From: Neolecta irregularis DAH-3
Lineage: Eukaryota > Ascomycota > Neolectomycetes > Neolectales > Neolectaceae
Direction of reading: 5' to 3'
Length of the DNA stretch: 14,333 bases
Assembly (NCBI GenBank): GCA_001929475.1
Contig: LXFE01000444.1
Coordinates: 1 to 14,333 of the forward strand
Shown here: in pieces, positions 1 to 8,123 of the stretch
Layout: each line of letters begins with the position of its first letter
How positions within the stretch are numbered: the stretch's first letter is position 1
Made by a program: the position numbers and the translations under genes
Notes under the pieces: model-generated
What the model saw: the letters and a program-made list of their open reading frames with translations, nothing else
Told to the model about the DNA's origin: nothing
The model's database searches: none

Positions 1-30
1 AAAGAAACCAAAGTAATTAGCAATCGTGTG
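1..30 (-). pseudogene. 5' edge of a fourth cytochrome P450 copy, cut by the window
   Basis: Read on the minus strand, bases 30 to 1 align without gaps to the first codons of P450-B and P450-C. Z and B share GCTAA, TTGGT and TCTTT at the same spacing. In the matching frame the residues read LLITLVS, against LLTHLVS in B. The triplet at the place of the B/C start ATG is CGA. The nearest upstream ATG (35-33) is in another frame and meets a TAA after five codons. The copy may therefore have lost its start, or may start in an exon not recognised here. The rest of the gene is outside the window, so the pseudogene label is an inference from 30 bases. Confidence 0.5.
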
Positions 31-335
31 CCATTAAAGGGCTGATACGAGAAGTAATGCTGTCAAATAAATCTCCAGTTTCGAAATCTCGAAGCCATAT
101 ATCCTGGAATATTTTGTCATTATTTAGACCGATTATGAAGATCTTGGGAATATTTAGCCAGTATGCGGTTCGAAGCTAGGTGGCGGGCGTATGAGTTCAA
201 TGAATTGATAGAAAAAGCCAAACAGGCGTCTTTTGGTCTTATAGCGATACCTTTCGGAGAGTCGGGAGTACTTTCGGCGCTAAGAAAATGGGAATTGAAC
301 ATGTCCGTAAACCGTATTATGCAAATCATTGGTTC
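31..335 (-). promoter_or_regulatory. Upstream region of the edge P450 copy, homologous to the B and C promoters
   Basis: The stretch next to the start (plus strand about 36-75, with aaagggctgatac) matches the same place upstream of P450-B (9928 onward) and P450-C. At the far end, plus-strand aatcattgg (324-332) matches the boundary of the conserved upstream block in B and C. It reads CCAAT on the minus strand at 332-328. The middle part is diverged. Beyond 335 the similarity stops, and an LTR-like repeat begins at about 349. Confidence 0.55.
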
Positions 336-348
336 ATGAACGCTATGC

Positions 349-706
349 GCTTAGAAGTACGATAAGACCAAGTGTTATAACTAGCCTAAGTAAACGTACT
401 TTTACAAAGGGACATACCTAGCCTAAGTAAACGTACTTGGCTAGGTAAGTCTGTCGCAGAAAAATGGTACACGTGGTGTTTTCTGGTTATCTGATGGGGT
501 TTCCTATTATTATACGCTTCCTTGGTTTACTACAATGACGTGACTCATACTTGTAAAACTATAAGTAGTCCTGTATCTGCACATTTGTAGGATGGTTGGA
601 TAATGCTCTATCCATCCTGCTAAGAATCAAAGAATCGTTTCCATCTTTTTCCTCTATGTTTCCAGAATCCTAAAACCTCAAAGATGCTACAACTACAACC
701 TGCGTG
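349..706. repeat. Dispersed LTR-like repeat, copy 1
   Basis: Positions 349-382 are identical over 34 bases to 11253-11286. The copy contains a perfect 21-nt direct repeat (381-401 and 418-438, core cctaagtaaacgtactt). The heptamer aagtacg near 355 is answered by cgtactt at 395-401, so a stem can form. The 3' half (about 560-706) aligns to 5685-5730 and 5930-6022 of copy 2: shared pieces include ataagtag, ggataatgctc or gaataatgctc, and a pyrimidine-rich tail ending in tacaacctgc or cagcctgc. No reading frame of a polymerase or integrase is present. The pattern suggests a decayed solo LTR or a short non-autonomous element. Confidence 0.55.
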
Positions 707-714
707 TAACCAGC

Positions 715-751
715 CCATGGACCGGGCTCAAAGAAAAGCCCGGCCCATTGG
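715..751. other. GC-rich hairpin at the end of repeat copy 1
   Basis: Bases 721-728 (accgggct) can pair with 737-743 (agcccgg) across an 8-nt A-rich loop. The stem extends imperfectly through ccatgg and cccattgg on the two sides. It is one of several GC-rich palindromes in an otherwise AT-rich window. Confidence 0.5.
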
Positions 752-862
752 CACACGGGCCAAGATGAGCTTCTTTCACGTGACACCATGGTTAAATGCC
801 AACCACCACCATGCCACCAAGTGTGGCGCCCACTTGCTTCCTCTCACTAGTCACTCCCCTGA

Positions 863-1008
863 CTCTACCGATGCCCTATACCCCTCACTCTACCAATGCC
901 TATACCCCTCACTCTACCAATGCCTATACCCCTCTCTCTACCAATACCTATACCCCTCTCTCTACCAATGCCTATACCCCTTACTCTACTGATGCCCTAT
1001 ACCCCTGC
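863..1008. repeat. 24-nt minisatellite, six units
   Basis: Six consecutive units start at 863, 888, 912, 936, 960 and 984, each opening with ctctacc or ctctact and carrying a ctatacccc core. The four middle units are 24 nt; the first and last are 25 nt because of one extra C. The array stays open in more than one plus frame and would encode an eight-residue repeat (core YTPxSTNA). The two one-base changes in unit length alter the frame at the ends, and the surrounding sequence has no recognisable protein, so I treat it as a DNA repeat. Confidence 0.85.
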
Positions 1009-1079
1009 ACCACTGCCTCGAAGCCTTTGTCAAGCGCCTGTTGCTGCAAAAAGTGCACAACCTACACAGATGTGCCTGC

Positions 1080-1445
1080 TACAGTTACTCCTGCCAGCCT
1101 GCTCAAACTCCTCTCCCCCTTCCCGCCTGCCTCTCCTGCCTGTCCCTCCCTCCTGTCCCTCCCGCCTTCCTGCCTGTCTCTCCCTCCTGTCCCTCCCGCC
1201 TTCCTGCCTGTCTCTCACCTCTCCCACCCATCTCCCCACCTCATGCTCAAGTCTCACCCATCTCGCGTGCCTCCCCCACTCGCCTTCCTCATGCGCATCT
1301 CCCGCTTCTCCCGCTCACCTGACTTGATTACTTCACCTACCTCAACCACCTTTCGCCCCTTGTGCCCCAATCTCTCCTGCCTCCCACCTTGCCCGTCTTG
1401 CACGTCTGGCCCGTCTGGCCCGTCTGGCCCACCTGCCTGTCAGTT
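1080..1445. repeat. C/T-rich strand-asymmetric tract with nested tandem repeats
   Basis: The plus strand is almost purine-free over long stretches. It contains a perfect 34-nt direct duplication (1147-1180 and 1181-1214) and a 9-nt unit cgtctggcc repeated three times (1403-1429). An open plus frame runs through 796-1488 and is rich in Pro, Ser and Leu, as expected of a polypyrimidine tract. It shows no domain, so no gene is called. From 1446 to 1734 the sequence returns to AT-rich spacer without identifiable features. Confidence 0.75.
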
Positions 1446-1734
1446 CCCTTGCCAATATTTAGATAGATATAAGGAAGTATATACATAATATAACAATTTA
1501 TACTTGAATTGTGAATGTTGATTGTTGTAAATGGATGGGTGGTAGTGGGTAGGGTTCTTAAAGTTGTGCTTATGATCTTTGATATTTTTGATGAGAAGAA
1601 AGGGGGCTGGGGGACTAATCTATAAACTTGCAGAACACAACATACTTCCTTCCAGTACACACTGTAGGTAAAGGAAAAGCTAAGCTAAGCCCCATTTACA
1701 TACGGTGACTCGTCAGCAGGCCCCATACTCCCAG

Positions 1735-1890
1735 TACGATTGATCTCGTTTTCTCGGTAATAATGTTCGTGTAACATGGCGAATACGACATCATGATATC
1801 TGCCTCGTTTCCTATCTACCTGCCATGCACATATGCATTATTTTAGTCCTGAATCCGATGCAAATGAATATAACCCAATGGGCAATGGAA
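1735..1890. repeat. Dispersed repeat family 2, copy 1
   Basis: This stretch aligns to 10525-10680. Shared landmarks in the same order and spacing are atctcg, atcatgatat, gcatta(t/c)tttagtc, gaatgaatata or aaatgaatata, and caatggaag. Identity is partial and no coding sequence is evident. In both copies it lies upstream of a P450 copy's promoter block, so it may be an old part of the duplicated unit or an unrelated mobile repeat. Confidence 0.5.
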
Positions 1891-2379
1891 GCATTGAGGT
1901 TCTTTGATCTGCCGCTAGTGACGACTGGATGGGGCGGTCTGAGCACGGTTTGATATGTCCAGTTTGAATTGCACAGAGAACTAGCTAGTACAACAAGGTA
2001 TTTAACGCACATGGTGTATTCAAGTCGATTCGTGATTGACAGTTTTCATTTATCAAGAATTTCTAGATTGAAATTCATCTGGAAAGATCGTCGACATATG
2101 GGAACCAACAGCCTAGCTTCATAAGCGCACGGAAGATCAAGGCAGGATGCTGGAGAATCATAATTGGTATTCCCTAGTAATCAAGATTGCAACTTTTTCA
2201 TTAATCATTAGGAATTGGGCCACAATATCCAGTTGGGAGTCCCATCTTGATTTGTTATTTGTAGGTGTAGCTGCGAATTATCTGGATTTTCATCTAGGAC
2301 CCATTTTGCTGCCACTTTTGTAGTGCGTTTTCAACAACAAAATAGTATATGGATCGTCCAAATTCATCAAATTCCAATT
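1891..2379. other. Intergenic stretch, nothing recognised
   Basis: AT-rich sequence without a convincing reading frame, RNA gene or repeat that I can identify. Short minus-strand frames here have no recognisable composition. Confidence 0.5.
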
Positions 2380-2720
2380 GTAAGCGCGCGTTCATAAAAG
2401 AACAATTAATGAAATTATTTTTCCCACTCCACGGGTTTGGCGCGCCAATAAAATACCTCCCACCATTCTTCGAACTTCATCTACAAAATAGAGGGATATG
2501 GGCGATTTGTCCTCTCTGGTGTCGCGAAAAATTTGCGAGGACCCGACAAAAACTATTCCAAGAAAGAGGTGCACTGAACGCGCGCTTCAAATTGCAATTT
2601 GAAGAATTGGCAAATTCCATGAAGTTTGGCGCGCACCGAAACAACTTATTTTTACAAAATCACCACGAATTTCATGAAATTCAAAAAAACCGGGTTTCTC
2701 TGATGCAAAATTGAAACTTC
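2380..2720. repeat. Segment with recurring GCGCGC cores and a perfect 20-nt palindrome
   Basis: Cores gcgcgcgttc (about 2383), ttggcgcgcc (about 2436), gaacgcgcgcttc (about 2577) and ttggcgcgcacc (about 2627) recur in alternating orientation. Bases 2585-2604 are a perfect uninterrupted palindrome with half-site cttcaaattg. A similar caccaaacgcgcgcc core occurs at about 11804. A plus frame stays open from 2349 to 2714, but its product has no recognisable domain and the repeats span it. I read it as decayed palindromic repeat DNA rather than a gene. Confidence 0.45.
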
Positions 2721-3346
2721 TGCAAGTCCACCCATCGGTACTATCCATCTCGATACCTTAATTCATGTCGACAAAACTTAAAAACTTGAAAATGGTTGAT
2801 GAATGGCCTTATCCATCTGAACCTCGAGTGACTGGGATTTCAGACAAATTCATGAGATACTATCAATGGTCGTCAACAGCTCATCCCACTTCCTCAACAA
2901 CCTGCTGATATCGATGCCTGGGCTATGAGGGCTAGAGATTGGAGATCGATATACCAAATGATTTGGTGTAGTTCCTGGTTGTATTGAGCACATGGTCCTT
3001 GTCGAATTGCTCAAATGTATTCACGTTGTTGATGATTCAAAACCTCTGTATATTCCATTGGATATACCGAATTTGTTAACTTGTAAGCACATGAGCACAA
3101 ACAAAAAGCATGGTAAAATATGCCGGTGCTATCATATACGGTTAGCAGCATAAATAATAAAACATAACGAGATATCCCTGTATTTAATATGACCACAACC
3201 ATGTAAAAAGTGCAGTTTATTAACATATCTATCAATTGGTCTAGAGTATATATAGTAAAAGACTTGCTTGTGCTTGAAATTCTCTCTGTTCCCATGTGGC
3301 ATTCGATACGATGAAGAGAATTAGCAAATCATTTCAAATCTACAAG
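2721..3346. other. Intergenic stretch downstream of P450-A
   Basis: This is AT-rich sequence between the repeat segment and the P450-A stop codon. It should include the 3' untranslated region of P450-A. Short open frames on the minus strand (around 3011-3295) are AT-rich and unrecognised. Confidence 0.5.
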
Positions 3347-5172
3347 TCAATGGCAAGCGTATGAATCGTACGCCGCATCCCTAGGATACACGTTTACATG
3401 ACAATGGCCATCTGCAAGGAGAAGATGTTCCTTGAATTCATAGGGAGCATTCGGATCAACAAGTTTGGCATCAAAACATAAAACCCAGTAAGCCAATGTC
3501 AGCCGAAGTTCTGCTTGCACAAGTCTAAAACAAAGTCAGTGAGAGTTAGCAAGGGCAAGGTTGCCATACGTTTGTCCAATGCAAGCATGAACGCCCACGG
3601 AAAAAGGTAGGTGTACTGTTTTTCCCATTGTTTGATCCAGATGAAAGCCGGGATCCAACCACCTTTCTGGCATGAATACGTCTGGATTTGTGAAATATCT
3701 ATCATCGTGATAGATGCTCCAATTCGGTACAATGACAGAAGTGTCTTTCGGGATGATATGGCCTCCTACTTCAACATCGTCCAATGCGCATCGCGGGGAC
3801 ATTAAAAGTACAGGTGGCATCAATCGGGATGTTTCCCTGATCACCGCATTTAGATATTCAAGTTCTGCGAGTTTACCGTTTGTGATTTGATCCGGCGACA
3901 ATATTTCAAGCTCTTTACCAAGTTTATGTAAAACGTGAGGGTGTTTAGCGATCTGAAATATGGCAGAAGTGAGCATTGCTGATGTTGTCAGTTCTGTAAT
4001 TAAACTAAAAATAAACCCGCTGTGGAATAGCTCCCAGCAACTCTGGCACATTAGATGAAAACAAAATTTGGATAGTCTTGCATGAATGAATCCAGATTAG
4101 CGATGAGATGCTTTCTTAAAATCCCTGGATCGCTGCTTAAACCATTTACATATTGATAAAGATGTTCAAAGAGATCTGGTTGTTCGTACCCTCGGGAAAT
4201 GCGCTCATTCGCTCGATAATTATAGTCCTCGCTCATCAACAATACAAGCACAACATAGGAAGATCACACCTCGAGAATCATTATTCGCTTCTTGAGAAGA
4301 GATTTCGGGATGAAGCGCTGGATGGGTGCAAGCCATGACAATACAAATCCCTGCCTTGTGAAACATGACGATAGGAAAAAGACCATACATAGCTTCCTAA
4401 GATCACGCAATTTTCAACAAATCTGGGTAGCGGATGGTGGCCGCCAACCTCGAGCATGCCGTATGATTTTCCAAAGCAGAAAATTCCGAGGATGTCAAAC
4501 ACTAGATAACTCAAACATTCTGCCATGTCCTTGAATTTTGTCAAGTATTTATGTGATTGAGGACAATATACCAGTGGTGTTTTTCCGTCATTACCAACTT
4601 TCCTAACAAGGGCACAGAATAGTTTTACCTTCTCGAGGATGTTGTCCTCGATCCCATCAATGGCTTTTTGAGAAAAGCTAGGAGCGACAGCCCGTTTCAT
4701 TCGTAAATAGGTAGTCGTATCGCGTTCGGTGGCGAAGCCTTGGATCAACGGATCATCATTTAAACGCTGGAATGCTTTGTCTTTCATGAATTTTGTATCA
4801 TGGCCGCGTGTAGCTTCATGTCAGTCGGTGTGATATACAGGCCACTACCCTGATGGGCATCCTTATGACAAATTGAAAGAGTATTGATACCGACTCGAAC
4901 GTGATCGCCTGTACAGCATTTAGCAGGTAATAATGAGGAAAGATATCACACACCGTATTGAGCATGGAGCCTTCTTAAGGATTTATGGCGCTGGCCTTTG
5001 TACAATAACATGAACGGCCATAACGGGTTGACTTTTGCCCAAAACGGACCAGGAAATGCAGCCAGCGGATGAAGATACACTTGGTAAAAGAGATATATGA
5101 AAGTCACCTATCCCTCTATTAATTATGCCCGTAAATAAGACAAGGTACGAGACTAAGGAAATGGAAAAGCAT
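3347..5172 (-). CDS. Cytochrome P450 monooxygenase A (ten exons, 486 aa)
   Basis: Haem-thiolate monooxygenase, probably anchored to the ER by its hydrophobic N-terminus (MLFHFLSL, then TFIYLFYQVYL, then the proline-rich FPGP hinge). Exons, minus strand: 5172-5149, 5107-4954, 4908-4849, 4813-4572, 4529-4389, 4350-4270, 4227-4082, 4042-4017, 3978-3570, 3524-3347. They sum to 1461 nt, a multiple of three, without internal stops. Visible motifs: I-helix AGSYST (285-290), K-helix ETSR (340-343), PERW (395-398), and haem loop FSVGVHACIG with Cys424. The haem loop has His where Arg is usual, a substitution seen in some fungal P450s. The I-helix has Tyr288 and Ser289 where Glu/Asp-Thr is expected. 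Introns are 35-45 nt. Intron 7 (4081-4043) begins GC, not GT. The first exon (eight codons) is the least certain part. Closest in style to fungal E-class P450s of the benzoate-hydroxylase or CYP65 kind; the substrate is unknown. Confidence 0.92.
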
Positions 5173-5525
5173 TGTGCACAATAATTTCGTTTAGAGCTTC
5201 CGCTTGAAACAAGACAAGCAGCAACTTTGGGAGGTTCACGACTATATTCTGATTACCTTGCCCTAGGTTTGAAGAAGGTCGAAGTTGTTCGAAAGTATAC
5301 AAAGCCGAAATAGGATAAGCAAGTTGTAAAACAGGAAGTGTCAGAGTTATATTCTTACTGTCTCTGGCTCCAGCTGCCATTTAAAAGAATTTAAATCTAG
5401 TGCCTTCTTTTCTTGCAAGATCGAGCTATTTAAATATGACAAATAAAAGGAAAAGCTAACTAAAGGGAAAAACAAAAAAGTGACCGTTGGTTATGTCAAG
5501 TGCTGTTCAACCGTCTAGCCGACAT
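5173..5525. other. Upstream region of P450-A
   Basis: Should hold the P450-A promoter. I see no block shared with the upstream regions of B, C or the edge copy, and no CCAAT box at the matching distance. A minus frame of 75 codons (5380-5153) overlaps the proposed start but resembles no protein I know. Confidence 0.4.
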
Positions 5526-5547
5526 GGACTGTGTTAGCTCACAGTCC
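5526..5547. other. Perfect 8-bp-stem hairpin
   Basis: Bases 5526-5533 (ggactgtg) pair exactly with 5540-5547 (cacagtcc) across the loop ttagct. It lies just before LTR-like repeat copy 2 and may be near that repeat's 5' end. Confidence 0.6.
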
Positions 5548-5639
5548 TGTAGGCTTACTACGGCCTGTTGTACGAGGATGATATAGTAATCTTTTGCAGG
5601 ATGTTTTAAAAGGGTCTCTTGTTTGGCTTTTCATTTGGT

Positions 5640-6022
5640 CAGAATCTAGGTTCTTATAATCGACACGGTTATATCTGTTTCCTATAAGTAGACCTGTAGG
5701 TGCTTGCTTGTAGGACGAGTGAATAATGCTCTTGTAAGTTTTGATACTCTGAAGTACAAATAAGACCAGGTTTATAGTACTAGCCTAAGTGTTGTATCTT
5801 CTAGGGAAACACATCTAGCCTAAGTGATGTATCTCATGCTAGGTATTCTAATTACATCAAGTTTATATCAGGCAATAAAGGCCGCAATATCATTCCACGC
5901 CTCTTGCCGTATTGGTAAGGTGTTTAGAGCTCTATTCATCCAGCAAAGGAATCTAACGATCTGTTTTCTTGAAGTCATCTAAGTCTGCAAAGATCTACAG
6001 CTGCAGCCTGCATGTTACAGGC
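5640..6022. repeat. Dispersed LTR-like repeat, copy 2
   Basis: It shares with copy 1 the pieces ataagtag, tgtagga and aataatgctc (5685-5730), gaagtac with ataagacc and two cctaagt motifs (about 5752-5830), and a tail from ctctattcatcc to cagcctgc (5930-6010). It shares with copy 3 ttacatcaag and ttggtaagg. Module order differs from copy 1: here the cctaagt module sits inside, between aatgctc and tattcatc, while in copy 1 those two are joined and the cctaagt module lies upstream. It is diverged and has no coding capacity. Confidence 0.5.
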
Positions 6023-6389
6023 CTTATTTGCTGCAAGGTAGGCGGGTTTAGTAGGACAATAGGAAGGATAGGGGAAGAATGATCAGAATAATAGATATAT
6101 TGAAGAATATGGGTTTCTATAAGCTTGTACCACTTATATTCATATTGTATCGTATTCGCTAAACATAGCCCTGTTCAGTCTTGCTCTCATATTAGGCCAG
6201 GTACAGGCGTTGAAGTATGGGCCTGGATTAATGACTCAACATTGAAAAATGTTGACCAAAATAACATCAATTAGTACTGGGAAATCCTTACAAATGGCCT
6301 ATCCAGTCTTTCTGTGCTGGGCTAAACTATGTCGATTCTACAAAGACCACTATCCCCGCAATTTCATGTTGCAGCGCCCATGTGCAGGT
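6023..6389. other. Intergenic stretch, nothing recognised
   Basis: AT-rich spacer after the LTR-like repeat. No open frame here looks like a real protein. Confidence 0.5.
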
Positions 6390-6560
6390 GCTTGGCAGGG
6401 GGCAATGGAAAGGAGGAGTAGGACGGGTGTGGTGGGGTAGATGTGGAGGAGCGGGGCGAGGGGGAAATCAGTGGGGAGGGAGAGGGAGGCAGGCTGGAGC
6501 GGGGAGTGGGTGACGGCAGGCAGAATAGTCCGTGTGGAGCTGCGGAGGGCATGGAGTGCT
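6390..6560. repeat. G-rich tract with G-quadruplex potential
   Basis: The plus strand is purine-rich with many runs of three to five G (for example gtggggtag, gcggggcgaggggg, gtggggaggg, gagggaggc). Several groups of four G runs with short loops can be drawn. It mirrors the C-rich tract at 1080-1445 on the opposite strand. Open frames through it are low-complexity products of the skew, so no gene is called. The rest of the gap to 6773 is AT-rich 3' flank of the membrane-protein gene. Confidence 0.6.
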
Positions 6561-6773
6561 GTGTTGGTAGATGGAAGAAGACAAGGGCCAGGAGCAGGTA
6601 CTGAACACATTGTTGTCGAGACTGGGGTCCCCAGACAAATTCAAAATATGCTTCTGACGGTTCTATGATAAAATATTAATAAATACAACTCATTGAAAAC
6701 AATTTACAATAAACATTATGCGAGTTCAAACGCCCAGACAATATCTCAGACACGCAGAGTATTTCCTCACACG

Positions 6774-7652
6774 TCAGACATCTTGCTTTAGTGAATATTT
6801 CTCAACTTTGGTTTCTGATAGAGATTGGTCGCTTAGAGCAGAGGCGACGAGTAAACTTTCTTCGACAGCTTTGAGGGTTCTAGTTCTCTGGGCAGAGGTG
6901 ATTGCAAATACGGCAGAGTAAGCTTTGAATGCCACACCTCCTCCGTATAGCGCCATGCATTCGAGCGCAAGATAACCATAAATGGTGAAGACTAGAGCGT
7001 ATATTCCAGCTCCACAGGCCACCACATTCGCTTCCATTAGATATTCGAGAACACTCCTTGTTGTTTGAAAGTTTTCGAAATTGAGTGGCATTTTCGTCAG
7101 CATCTTACTGCACAGAATGATGGAGTTAAACTCCATCGTCACAAATGCCACACAGCATGATAGGTTCCACCACTTGCTGATGTCTAAAAGCAAGGGTTTA
7201 CCAGTGCTGAGTGCGAGTATATGCCAGGGAATTGCGCTGCAGACCATGAACTCACCGAAGAGGAATATAACTTTTGAATACTGCCGTTGGCGCTTATCAA
7301 ACAATTGCCTAGGCATACGAGTCCAAGATATTGCCATCTCGAAGCATCCATACAAATTGTGTCCAATAAAAACAATGTTGATAGGAAGTCTGTAATAGCC
7401 TTGAATAATAAAAAGTACTGCAGCAAAAAGGCTCGATATAGCCAGTCCTAGAAAATAGGCTTCATGCGCGAATAATCTGGCAAGTTCTCTTCTTGACCTC
7501 AGCGCTCTACTCATTGGAACCAGCATCTAGAATCTTAAAACAGTGACCTCGGCAAGAAGATATACCACCAATGAACAGTATACCACGAAGATAAACGTGC
7601 CACTCTGCAGGATCCATCGGTCAGGTGTGTTTACATCAACACCGAATATCAT
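6774..7652 (-). CDS. Polytopic membrane protein of unknown family (two exons, 279 aa)
   Basis: The large exon (7526-6774) encodes 250 residues with five or six hydrophobic segments, at about residues 52-70, 76-97, 115-135, 150-169, 195-218 and possibly 226-240. The C-terminus is polar and charged. I propose a first exon (7652-7566, 29 codons from an ATG) ending in hydrophobic FIFVVYCSLV, joined through a 39-nt GT-AG intron (7565-7527) that removes an in-frame TAG just before the second exon. The join completes a membrane segment at about residues 19-33, followed by the basic loop RALRSRRELAR. The intron length matches those of the P450 genes. Without it the protein would start at 7526. I do not recognise a family. 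It lacks obvious motifs of Pyr4-type terpene cyclases, transporters or rhodopsins. Its place between P450 genes suggests, but does not show, a cluster role. Confidence 0.65.
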
Positions 7653-8123
7653 TTGGCGAGTGAGTATCTAACCGTGGTGATTCATTAAGCCTCGTGCACC
7701 GGCTCGCCCTAAATAGCCGTTCCAGCCCGCGGCAGTTGAGGCCAAAACTCCGGCGCCCCTCCCGGATCAGGGTCATTGTCCAGATCTGGTTCCGCTCTCC
7801 CAAATCGGGAGAACGGTGGCGTCCTACATGCCGGATCCAGCCTGTACCTTCGAGTGGTAAAGCCAAAACGGGAAACTGAACGCCAAAAGTCCTTGGCCTG
7901 GCCCGGCCCATCCACACCACTGCTTCTAGGCTAGGAGCTCAACAGAAGCTTCAGCGCAATGATAAAGAAAGTTCTTATAAAACAGTTTCAATCAGTGTAC
8001 TTGGTGGTATATTATTCAATGATGAAATGATAAAACAATTATAAAACAATAATCGGCTTTTTTTCCCGATGGGAGGAATTGGTTTTTCATCTCCTCATCA
8101 CCTCAAAAATCAAGATACTGCGT
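7653..8123. other. Spacer between P450-B and the membrane-protein gene
   Basis: It should carry the membrane-protein promoter and the P450-B 3' flank. Positions about 7690-7915 are clearly more GC-rich than the flanks. They contain an imperfect hairpin, ccgctctccc with gggagaacgg (about 7791-7816). Frames there are open on both strands but resemble nothing known. About 7960-8060 is AT-rich with a duplicated ataaaacaat (8031 and 8041). Confidence 0.45.

Noticed and set aside
796-1488. Open plus-strand frame of 230 codons rich in Pro, Ser and Thr
   Set aside because: It runs through a minisatellite and a polypyrimidine tract; three plus frames are open together, which is expected of such composition. 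No domain, signal peptide or homologue is visible.
2349-2714. Open plus-strand frame of 121 codons
   Set aside because: It is built across repeated GCGCGC cores and a perfect palindrome. The product has no recognisable family, and the other strand is also partly open.
5153-5380. Minus-strand 75-codon frame upstream of P450-A
   Set aside because: No splice site linked it in phase to the FPGP exon as well as the eight-codon exon at 5172-5149 did, and the product resembles nothing known.
6350-6610. Proline-rich minus-strand frames opposite the G-rich tract
   Set aside because: Two overlapping frames are open at once because of the base skew. Low complexity only.
6774-7652. Assignment of the membrane protein to Pyr4-type terpene cyclases
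   Set aside because: Size and segment number would fit, but I could not see the family's conserved acidic residues in context, so the assignment would be a guess.
7636-7920. GC-rich open frames of 94 and 68 codons on the minus strand
   Set aside because: Overlapping frames on both strands in a GC-rich patch, with no domain. The frame also covers the proposed first exon of the membrane protein.
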